From: Phycisphaerales bacterium
GTDB taxonomy: Bacteria; Planctomycetota; Phycisphaerae; Phycisphaerales; UBA1924
NCBI GenBank assembly: GCA_016742055.1
Contig: JACVCK010000009.1
Coordinates: 1-32,159, forward strand
Direction of reading: 5' to 3'
Length of the DNA stretch: 32,159 nt
Below the pieces are notes generated by a model that worked only from the letters and a program-made list of their open reading frames with translations, did not search any database and was not told the DNA's origin. The position numbers and the translations under genes are program-made. Shown one piece after another: positions 25,686-32,159 of this stretch. Each line of letters opens with the position of its first letter. Positions within the stretch are counted from its first letter, which is position 1.

Positions 25686-28067
25686 TCAGCGCTCGAACGG
25701 CGCGGGGGGAGATGCGTTCAGAGGGTAGATCCATCGCACGAGGGTCCGGCCCTTGGTGGGCGCGGGCTCGCCGTCGATCCGGAGGGGCGCGGGGCTGGGG
25801 GCGTCTTCGAGTTCGCCGACGATGATGAACGCCGGCTGCGTGAACCAGAACGAGAGATCGAGCCCGTGCATCTCGCGCCGCTGGAGCATGGGCTGCTGCG
25901 TGATCGAGCGCGAGAAATAGTCGGGCTGACGCAGGGCGCTGTAGAACGTCAGCGCCTCGAAGCGCGAGCCGGCGGAGACGGTGTCGGGCCTGGTCTCGCC
26001 CGCGGCGCTGCGGAGTCGGCCGTCGGTCGCCAGACGCTCGAAGTAGGCGTCGCCCTGGCTCGCGCCCCCGAGGGTGGAGAGGTCCAAAGCCTCGCCCGGG
26101 GCCCACACGCCCGTCAGACTCCATGCGGAGGTGATCGACAGGGTCGGTCCGTTCTCACCGAGCGTCGCCATCAGGGGCTTCTGGCGGCGCACGAGCACGA
26201 GCCGCACGTTGCGCAGTGGCCCCGGCAGGCCGTGCGCCAGCCGCCCGACGACCTGCGTGCGGTCGGCGCCCTCGGCGAGCGTGATGGCGCCGTCGAGCGG
26301 GGTGGGCATGCTCCAGCGGGGTCCGCCGAGCCATTCGGCGCGCATCTGCTTGACGGTCGATCGCGCCGGCAGCGTGATCGAGTCTGGCGAACGGGCGTCG
26401 ATGGCGTACGGTCGCGCGTCGGGGAAGCGGCGGCGAACGGTCGTGGAGGGGTCCTCCCAGGGGAAGAGCGCCTGAACCCACTGGGCGTCCTCGCCCGGCT
26501 CGCCGACGCTGAGCGTGCGGTCGTCGTAGCCGGGCAGCAGCGCCGCGAACCACACGCTGGCGGACTGCACCGGCTGGCCGTAGACGTGGTTGAGGACGGT
26601 GAGGTGCTGGATCTCAGCGCGGGTGGGGCGCAGAGCGGTGGCGCCGCCCCATGCGACCATGGTGAACAGCCCCGCGACGGCGACGAAGGCGAGCCATGCG
26701 TGGTGGGTCTGCTTGCGTCGTTTGAGCGCGGCGAAGCCGATGGGCCCGGCGAGCAGCAGGTAGGTCGCGAAGACAAAGAGCCCCAGAAGAACGCCGACGC
26801 TCGCTCGCCCTTCCTTGACGATCTGGGCGGGGATGTCGATGTCGAGCCAGGCGGGTTCGCGCATGCGGAAGTCGGCGCGTTTGGGCGAATCGCGGAGGGC
26901 GCGCATCTCCTCGTGCGTGAGCACGTCGAAGCGCTTGCCGGTCACGCGGTGCCAGAACAACTGCGGGTCCACGCGGGCGCCGAGGGCCAGGTCGGACAGG
27001 TCCACGCCGATCAGCGTCGTCGCCCCCGCGCCCAGCAGACGCCGGACCACAAGCGGCTTGCCGTCGGGCGAGGCGAGGATGACCGCGGCGTCGGAAACGA
27101 GGGCGTCGTCGTTGGGCCGCAGAGCGTGGACAGCGCCGATCATCGGCGCCCCGGGCGGAAGGCGCGGCGAGAGAAGGGGCCCGAGCGTCCGCAGGTCCAG
27201 GCCTTCAACGCGGTCGAACCACACGGCGGGGAGGATTCCGAAGAGCGGGTTGTTGCGCGGGCTCGCCCACGCCTGCCCGATGGAGGGCACGGAGACGATG
27301 AGGTGCCCGCCGCGCATCACCCATTCCCGGATCGCCCGCGCCTGAGCGTCGCTGAGGGTGGAGGGGTCGCCCTCGAGCCACACGAGGGCCTCAAACTGGC
27401 GCAGCCCCATCCAGCGGTCCGGCAGATCGGCCGGGACGACGCCGGTGATCACTTCGACGAGTTCGTGCGAGGTTCCGGAGTGGTTTGTCTGCTCGGCGCG
27501 GATGGAGTACGCGGTGAGCCCCGCTGCGGGGGCTCGACCGATCACGCCCATCAGGCCGTGCGCCGGGCTGATCACGCTGCCGCCCCCGGGCGCGATGCGC
27601 GCCGAGCCGATCTGCCGGCCGCCCCCGGCGGCGGAGGCGCTCTCGGCGTTGTCCGCTTCGGTGATGGTGACGGTGAACGGGGACGCGGGATCGAGCGTCC
27701 AGGGGGAACGGAAGTACAGCCACACCGACTGCGCAACGCCCGGGTTGAGCGTCACTTCGCGCTGCACTTGGGCCGCGTCGCCGTCGGGGTCCAGGTTCGG
27801 GTGCCCCAGGCGCACCAGGGCGTTGCGCGCGCGGTCCGACGAATCGGTCAGGCGCAGTCGGACGCCCGTCCACTCGCCCGGGCGCGCGACGTTCGCGGCG
27901 CCGAAGTAATCCACCGCGACCGCCACTTCGGACGGGGCCCCCACCGTCGGTGCGGCCTGCTGGGCGGCGGCGCCCGGGGCGGCGCCGAGCATCGCCAATG
28001 CCCACAGCCACGCCCGAAGGGGGCGGAGCCACTTCCACAGACCTGCCAAGGCCCCGTGGGTCTGCAC
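25686..28067 (-). CDS. large membrane protein with a glutamine-amidotransferase-like fold region
   Basis: This is a 793-residue protein. The GTG at 28067 is preferred because it opens on a signal peptide (KWLRPLRAWLWALAMLG, cleavage near AAA-QQ); an earlier start would overlap the divergent small gene. A beta-rich outer region (about 45-170) is followed at about 215-365 by a segment like GATase1-like domains in surface proteins (FEALVWLEGDPSTLSDAQAR, then REWVMRGGHLIVSVP). Two membrane helices lie at about 422-445 and 457-480. A further outer domain runs to the end. TACCAT lies 6 nt before the GTG, so the mRNA may be leaderless. It is probably co-transcribed with the ABC ATPase and may act with it; function unknown. 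Confidence 0.75.
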   Translation of the reverse strand: MQTHGALAGLWKWLRPLRAWLWALAMLGAAPGAAAQQAAPTVGAPSEVAVAVDYFGAANVARPGEWTGVRLRLTDSSDRARNALVRLGHPNLDPDGDAAQVQREVTLNPGVAQSVWLYFRSPWTLDPASPFTVTITEADNAESASAAGGGRQIGSARIAPGGGSVISPAHGLMGVIGRAPAAGLTAYSIRAEQTNHSGTSHELVEVITGVVPADLPDRWMGLRQFEALVWLEGDPSTLSDAQARAIREWVMRGGHLIVSVPSIGQAWASPRNNPLFGILPAVWFDRVEGLDLRTLGPLLSPRLPPGAPMIGAVHALRPNDDALVSDAAVILASPDGKPLVVRRLLGAGATTLIGVDLSDLALGARVDPQLFWHRVTGKRFDVLTHEEMRALRDSPKRADFRMREPAWLDIDIPAQIVKEGRASVGVLLGLFVFATYLLLAGPIGFAALKRRKQTHHAWLAFVAVAGLFTMVAWGGATALRPTRAEIQHLTVLNHVYGQPVQSASVWFAALLPGYDDRTLSVGEPGEDAQWVQALFPWEDPSTTVRRRFPDARPYAIDARSPDSITLPARSTVKQMRAEWLGGPRWSMPTPLDGAITLAEGADRTQVVGRLAHGLPGPLRNVRLVLVRRQKPLMATLGENGPTLSITSAWSLTGVWAPGEALDLSTLGGASQGDAYFERLATDGRLRSAAGETRPDTVSAGSRFEALTFYSALRQPDYFSRSITQQPMLQRREMHGLDLSFWFTQPAFIIVGELEDAPSPAPLRIDGEPAPTKGRTLVRWIYPLNASPPAPFER

Positions 28068-28119
28068 GGCCCGATGGTAGCGGGTTAAGGGGCCCGACCT
28101 TCCGTCCGATGGCACGGGT

Positions 28120-28368
28120 ATGGCATCGATCCCCACGGGCGCCTGGGTGGCGCTGGCCCTGATCTTCGGCGCCGTCGCGCTCGCGGCCCTGCACGCGCTG
28201 GGCTGCCGGCTGCAGCGCGACACGCAGGAGCACATGCTCCAGGTCCGGACGCACCGGCTCCGCCAGGACTACAACCGCTGGATCGAGGCCCTGCGTCGGG
28301 GCGAGGGCGACCAGGTGGAGCGCCCGGCGGGCGTGGCCGGGCCCGGCGAGTGGCGCGACGCCGCATGA
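28120..28368 (+). CDS. small single-pass membrane protein
   Basis: This is an 82-residue protein. A membrane helix spans about 8-27 (AWVALALIFGAVALAALHAL), followed by a charged, helical cytoplasmic part (RLRQDYNRWIEALRRGEG). No family was recognised. It is divergent from the large membrane protein gene, with 52 bp between the starts, and ends 6 bp before the convergent M20 dipeptidase. There is no good ribosome site. Confidence 0.6.
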   Translation: MASIPTGAWVALALIFGAVALAALHALGCRLQRDTQEHMLQVRTHRLRQDYNRWIEALRRGEGDQVERPAGVAGPGEWRDAA

Positions 28369-28374
28369 GCCCGA

Positions 28375-29814
28375 TCAGTACTTCGATGTCGCCGACGCGA
28401 ACTCCGCGATCAGATTGGCGTGCGCCCTGGCGCCGAGGTTGAAGCAGGCCAGTTCGAACTTCTCATTGGGCGAATGGACGCGGTCGTCCTCCAGCCCGAA
28501 ACCCATGAGCACGGTGTCGAGTTTCAACAGCGTCTTGATCATCCCGACCACGGGAATCGAGCCGCCCGACTTGATGAGCACGGGGTCCTTGCCGCCGGGG
28601 TTGGCCCTCTTGAGCGCGCGAATCGCGGCCTGCAGGAACGGGCAGTCGATGGGCACGTTGCCCGGGGGCCCGCCGCTGTGCTGGTGGAACTCCCAGCGGC
28701 AGCCGGGGGGCGTGCGCTCGCGCAGCCACTTCTCGAAGGCGCGGCCGACCTCCATGGGGTCCTGATCGGCCACGAGGCGGAACGACACCTTCGCGCCGGC
28801 CTTGGCGCCGATGACGGTCTTGGCGCCGGGGCCTTGATACCCGCCATAAATGCCGTTGATGTCGCACGTCGGACGCGCCCATTCGCGCTCGATGAAGGTC
28901 CAGCCCTGCTCTCCGATGCTCGCTTCCGGCGGCAGGCCGATCTTCTTCAGGGCCGCGGCGGGGTCGAGGTTCAGGCGCCGCCACTGGGCGCGCTCCTCCT
29001 CCGTGGTTTCGAGCACGCGGTCGTAGAAGCCCGGCAGCGTGACGCGCCGATCGGCGTCCCACAGTTGCGCAAGCACGCGGCAGAGTTCGTTGATTGGGTT
29101 GGGGACCTTTCCGCCCCAGAGGCCCGAGTGCAGGTCCTGATCGGCCGCGTGCAGCACGACCTCGCAGTACGCCAGACCGCGCATGCCGTAGGTGATTGCG
29201 GGCCAGTCGGCCGCGGGCATGCCCGTGTCGCTGATCACGCACACGTCGGCGCGGGCGAGTTCGTCCTTGTGCGCCTTGATGAAGTTCTCAAGGTTGACGC
29301 TGCCGGACTCTTCTTCGCCCTCGATCATCACGGTGAGCGCGATGGGCACGCCGCCCGCAGCGTCCTTCCAGGCGCGGACCGCCTCCAGGAACGTGCTGAC
29401 CTGGCCCTTGTCGTCCACGGCGCCGCGCGCCACCACGCGCTCGCCCGGGCCGCCGGGCTTTGCGGGCTTGAGGACCGGCTCGAAAGGCGGCGATTCCCAG
29501 AGGTCGAGCGGATCGGGCGGCTGCACGTCGTAGTGCCCGTAGAACAGCACGTGCGGGCCCTTGTAGCCCGCCGGGCCCGGGTGGTGCGCGAACACGATGG
29601 GATGACCCGGGCGCTCCTTCGAGCCGGTCTCGCGCACTTCGGGCTTCAGGCCGGCGAGACGGAGTTGCTCGGCGCACCACTCCGCGGCCTTGCGGCAGTC
29701 GCCCGCGTGCTTCGGGTCGGTGCTGACGCTCGGGATCCGCAGCCACTCCATCAAACGGCCGACCGAGTCCTTCTCGCGGCTCTTGAGCATGGACAGGACG
29801 GCGTCGATGGACAT
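28375..29814 (-). CDS. M20 family dipeptidase
   Basis: This 479-residue, zinc-dependent peptidase of the M20/CNDP type hydrolyses dipeptides. ATG 29814 is set by GGAG 8 nt upstream; the frame continues further upstream but that part overlaps another gene and lacks family similarity. Zinc and catalytic residues are visible: H94 and D96 in FYGHYDVQPP, D134 in ARGAVDDKG, E167/E168 in IEGEEESGS, D196 in ISDTG, and a late His in DRVHSPNEKFEL. A dimerisation lid is inserted around 215-370 (LHSGLWGG, then PTCDINGIYGG), as in CNDP dipeptidases. There is no signal peptide, so it is cytoplasmic. Confidence 0.94.
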   Translation of the reverse strand: MSIDAVLSMLKSREKDSVGRLMEWLRIPSVSTDPKHAGDCRKAAEWCAEQLRLAGLKPEVRETGSKERPGHPIVFAHHPGPAGYKGPHVLFYGHYDVQPPDPLDLWESPPFEPVLKPAKPGGPGERVVARGAVDDKGQVSTFLEAVRAWKDAAGGVPIALTVMIEGEEESGSVNLENFIKAHKDELARADVCVISDTGMPAADWPAITYGMRGLAYCEVVLHAADQDLHSGLWGGKVPNPINELCRVLAQLWDADRRVTLPGFYDRVLETTEEERAQWRRLNLDPAAALKKIGLPPEASIGEQGWTFIEREWARPTCDINGIYGGYQGPGAKTVIGAKAGAKVSFRLVADQDPMEVGRAFEKWLRERTPPGCRWEFHQHSGGPPGNVPIDCPFLQAAIRALKRANPGGKDPVLIKSGGSIPVVGMIKTLLKLDTVLMGFGLEDDRVHSPNEKFELACFNLGARAHANLIAEFASATSKY

Positions 29815-29894
29815 GGCGGGCGCTCCGATGGTCGAGTTCGCACCCCGGCGCACGGCGCGGCCGGAGGGACGACCAGCATACCGCGCGACTTGGA

Positions 29895-30275
29895 TCAGTT
29901 CGCCGCGGCGAACTCGCCCGCCAGCACGATCACCAGCGCCAGCAGCGCGAGCGTCGCGGTCATGACGAAGGTCTGCGAGAGCGTCTGCGTGAGCCAGTGG
30001 CGCTTCGCCGCGATCAGGCCGGACCGAACCGCTCGCATTCGGGCGCGCCATGCGGGGCGTGCGGCGCCCGGTGGTTCGAGCAGCAGGTCCAGGCCTTCCA
30101 TCTCGGCGTAGGAGCGTGCTGGGCGCGCGTACAGGTCTTCGGCGCACGCGGGGCAGCGGAAGGTGATGCGCCCCCGATCGCCCTGCAGTTCCGGCCCGGC
30201 GTAGCCGCAGGACAGGCATCGGCGCGTTCGCAGCCGGTCCGGACGGGCCACAGGGCGCTGGCCGACGCGGGGCAT
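29895..30275 (-). CDS. zinc-ribbon protein with C-terminal membrane helix
   Basis: This is a 126-residue protein. Cys20-x2-Cys23 and Cys41-x2-Cys44 make a zinc ribbon (RRCLSCGYAGPEL, then FRCPACAEDL). A membrane helix is at about 104-120 (MTATLALLALVIVLAG), so the ribbon is tail-anchored to the inner membrane. Family unknown. TATAGT lies 6 nt before the ATG, with no room for a ribosome site, which indicates a leaderless transcript. Confidence 0.75.
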   Translation of the reverse strand: MPRVGQRPVARPDRLRTRRCLSCGYAGPELQGDRGRITFRCPACAEDLYARPARSYAEMEGLDLLLEPPGAARPAWRARMRAVRSGLIAAKRHWLTQTLSQTFVMTATLALLALVIVLAGEFAAAN

Positions 30276-30281
30276 GAACTG

Positions 30282-30309
30282 ACTATAAACCGGGTCGGGC
30301 GTGCGTCCA
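30282..30309 (-). promoter_or_regulatory. promoter of the zinc-ribbon gene, probably leaderless
   Basis: On the minus strand TGGACG (30309-30304), a 16-nt spacer and TATAGT (30287-30282) are followed by CAGTTC and then the ATG. Transcription would start at the start codon. Confidence 0.5.
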
Positions 30310-30352
30310 GACCGTTCATTTCTCGAACTTCAAGATCAAGGAGAGCCCCCTC

Positions 30353-30994
30353 GTGTCAGGGCCGGGATTCGGCGAGTTGGAGGCGTGGCGGGACCGCCTG
30401 AGGCGGCGGGGCGAGATCTGGCTGGCCCGAGCCGGTCCGGTTTCGTCGCCGCCGGGCGCGGGGCGCTTCAGCGCCGATCCCCTTTTTCTGGCCTGGCGAC
30501 GGGCGGGCGGAGCGGAGCCGGCGCCCGAGAACCCGGCGCCGGACCTGGCGCTTTGGCGGGCCCTGCTGGACGGGGCGTGGCCGATTGACGTCGATCCCCG
30601 AGCGGGCAGGGCCCCTATCGCTCCCCGCGCCGCCTACCGAACGATCGAGGCCTGGACGGAGGCCGATCTGGCGTGCATCCACGCGCTCTGGTGGCTCGGA
30701 CGGACGCGTGGCCGTCCCGAACTGATCGCCCGCTCGCTGGACGCCGCGGACTGGCACATCGAACACATCCAGCCCGACAACGCCACCAACCGTCCATGGG
30801 CGATCCACGTCTTTCTGGACCTCTGGCGGGCGCGGGACGTGCTGGAAGGCCGGTTGCACGCCGAGACGCTGCTGCACAATGCCGACGTGGCGGCGGGCTC
30901 CAAGGTGGAGGGGCCGGGCGCGGTCATCGCGCACATCGCCGCCGACGGGGCGGACGCGCTCGATGCGATGCTGAACGATGGAGCGGGGGTCTGA
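30353..30994 (+). CDS. hypothetical protein
   Basis: This is a 213-residue protein with no recognised family. GTG 30353 has a full AAGGAG ribosome site at about 8-9 nt. It has no signal or membrane segment. Residues 96-190 are alpha-helical and rich in Trp, His and Asp (AWTEADLACIHALWWLG, SLDAADWHIEHIQPDNATN, WAIHVFLDLWRARDVLEG), resembling a helical toroid; the many His/Trp/Asp suggest a conserved pocket. It is convergent with tatA (stops 3 bp apart) and divergent from the zinc-ribbon gene. Confidence 0.7.
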   Translation: MSGPGFGELEAWRDRLRRRGEIWLARAGPVSSPPGAGRFSADPLFLAWRRAGGAEPAPENPAPDLALWRALLDGAWPIDVDPRAGRAPIAPRAAYRTIEAWTEADLACIHALWWLGRTRGRPELIARSLDAADWHIEHIQPDNATNRPWAIHVFLDLWRARDVLEGRLHAETLLHNADVAAGSKVEGPGAVIAHIAADGADALDAMLNDGAGV

Positions 30995-30997
30995 GGG

Positions 30998-31279
30998 TCA
31001 GGCCTGCGCCGATTCGGACGTCGCCGGAGCGGCCGGTGCGATACCGGGGCCCTGCTGCGGGAGCGAGCGCGGATCGGACGCGGGCGAGGCGGGACGGGGC
31101 TTGGTGGGGTCGCCGTCCACTTCGTCGTAGACGCTCTTGACGCCCTTGCGGAACTCGGTGATGCCCTTGCCGAGACTGCGCCCCACCTCGGGCAGCCGCT
31201 TGCCGAACAGCAGCAGCATGATGGCGAAGATGATCAGCCATTCCCAACCCTGAGGCATACCGATCGCCAATTGCAGCAT
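30998..31279 (-). CDS. tatA: Sec-independent translocase protein TatA
   Basis: This is a 93-residue protein. ATG 31279 with GGAG 8 nt upstream is preferred over an upstream start. A short membrane helix (WLIIFAIMLLLFG, 14-26) is followed by KRLPEVGRSLGKGITEFRKG, the FGxxxLPEVGRSLGKG signature and amphipathic helix of TatA/B, and then a Pro-rich tail. It forms the twin-arginine transport pore with TatC; tatC is not in the window. TatB is the alternative but is usually longer. Confidence 0.92.
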   Translation of the reverse strand: MLQLAIGMPQGWEWLIIFAIMLLLFGKRLPEVGRSLGKGITEFRKGVKSVYDEVDGDPTKPRPASPASDPRSLPQQGPGIAPAAPATSESAQA

Positions 31280-31367
31280 GGGCGCTCCGTTCGTCTGGTC
31301 CGGGCTATTCAAGCACGCCGGGGGCTCCGGGTCAAAGGGCGGAAGGGGGCCGTTCGGTCGGCGTGGG

Positions 31368-32159
31368 TCACCGCTCCGACGCCGCCACCACGTTTTCGAG
31401 GAGCATGGCGATGGTCATCGGTCCGACGCCCCCGGGCACGGGGCTCACCCAGCCGGCCACCTGGCGCACGTCTTCGAAGGCCACGTCGCCCACGGTGCGG
31501 CCCTTGCCGTCCGGCCCGACGACGCGGGTGGTGCCGACGTCGACCACCACGGCGCCGGGCTTGACCATGTCGGCCCTGATGAGCCCCGGAACCCCCGCCG
31601 CCGCGACCAGCACGTCCGCCCGGCGGGTGAGCGAAGGCAGATCTTCGGTGTGCTTGTTGCAGGAGACGACGGTGGCGTCGTGGCGCATGAGCAGGACGGC
31701 GATGGGTTTGCCGACGATGTTGGAGCGCCCGACGATCACCGCATTGAGCCCTGCGAGCGAGCCGAGCGTGTCGCGCAGCAGCATCAGGCAGCCGAGCGGC
31801 GTGCAGCTCACCGGGCCCGGCAGGCCGATCTGCAGCTTTCCGACGCTGGCCGGCGTGAAGCAGTCCACGTCCTTGTCGGGCGAGATCGTCGCGATGATCT
31901 TGTTCGGGTCGATCTGCCTGGGCACCGGCAACTGCACCAGAATGCCATGGATCGCCGGGTCCGCGTTCAGCTTTTCCACCAGCGCCAGCACCTCTGCCTC
32001 GGGCGTATCGTCCGGCAGCTCGTACTTCTCCGAGTGCATGCCGAGCTCGACGGTCTGCTTGGCCTTCTGCGACACATAGATCTGGCTGCCCGGATCATGA
32101 CCCACGATCACCACCGCGAGGCCCGGCGTGATGCCGTGCTCTGCCTTCAGCCGCTGCAC
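31368..32159 (-). CDS. folD: bifunctional methylenetetrahydrofolate dehydrogenase/cyclohydrolase (5' truncated by window end)
   Basis: FolD interconverts 5,10-methylene-, 5,10-methenyl- and 10-formyl-tetrahydrofolate. The 263 residues seen lack the first 20-40 amino acids, which lie beyond the window; the frame is open at the edge. Catalytic YVSQK (Tyr and Lys of Y-x3-K), GILVQLPVP, DKDVDCFTPASVG, CTPLGC, the NADP site GRSNIVGKP, and the final PVPGGVGPMTIAMLLEN are all present. The phrase IATISPDKDVD and the GLNAVIVGRSNIVGKP block are the forms I associate with alphaproteobacterial FolD. It ends 88 bp before the TatA start on the same strand. Confidence 0.96.
   Translation of the reverse strand: MQRLKAEHGITPGLAVVIVGHDPGSQIYVSQKAKQTVELGMHSEKYELPDDTPEAEVLALVEKLNADPAIHGILVQLPVPRQIDPNKIIATISPDKDVDCFTPASVGKLQIGLPGPVSCTPLGCLMLLRDTLGSLAGLNAVIVGRSNIVGKPIAVLLMRHDATVVSCNKHTEDLPSLTRRADVLVAAAGVPGLIRADMVKPGAVVVDVGTTRVVGPDGKGRTVGDVAFEDVRQVAGWVSPVPGGVGPMTIAMLLENVVAASER

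Noticed and set aside
29815-30219. Upstream extension of the M20 dipeptidase frame
   Set aside because: It overlaps the zinc-ribbon gene in another frame, has no family similarity, and the ATG at 29814 has a proper ribosome site.

Overview
The window is high-GC DNA (roughly 70% by eye). It most likely comes from a Planctomycetota bacterium of the class Phycisphaerae. This is inferred from a combination of traits: an ECF sigma factor coupled to a large Ser/Thr kinase, a second kinase with a helical-repeat tail, a prepilin-like protein with an H-X9-DG motif, dockerin-like and PTPGG/poly-Arg C-termini on secreted proteins, a type III glutamine synthetase, and an EF-G resembling the spirochaete/planctomycete/mitochondrial type. 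No insertion sequence, phage gene, CRISPR array or rRNA was seen. Two genes are cut by the window edges: a DUF255 protein at the left and folD at the right.

Layout. 1-1767: the end of a DUF255/DsbD-like protein and a convergent cyclic-nucleotide-binding/DUF1003 membrane protein. 1801-5480: a strong promoter, a cobalamin riboswitch with a visible P1 stem (1834-2041), and four tightly packed genes: a secreted propeller-like protein, a secreted dockerin-bearing protein, a prepilin-like protein and a small BFD-type [2Fe-2S] protein. 5497-6653: mazG-like and trpA, translationally coupled. 6785-8980: type III glutamine synthetase. 9045-9118: a CAT-anticodon tRNA. 9289-11055: a flavin-dependent halogenase-like enzyme. 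11009-19150: a signalling block with a non-RD kinase, its coupled ECF sigma factor, a small unknown ORF, a helix-turn-helix protein, a second (RD) kinase and a membrane SpoIIE-type phosphatase. 19201-19803: PduO-type cobalamin adenosyltransferase. 19882-22469: fusA with a leader of about 320 nt. 22470-28067: prolyl oligopeptidase, an ABC ATPase and a large membrane protein. 28120-31279: small membrane protein, M20 dipeptidase, zinc-ribbon membrane protein, an unknown protein and TatA. 31368-end: folD.

The most interesting part is the riboswitch operon. Its second protein carries sequence signatures that I recall from surface proteins encoded in Bacteroidetes vitamin B12 uptake loci. Here the protein ends in a dockerin-like module, and its partner has a PEP-CTERM-like tail. 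With the adenosyltransferase elsewhere in the window, this suggests a planctomycete version of surface B12 capture followed by conversion to adenosylcobalamin. The riboswitch is well supported by sequence. The B12-capture function is inference.
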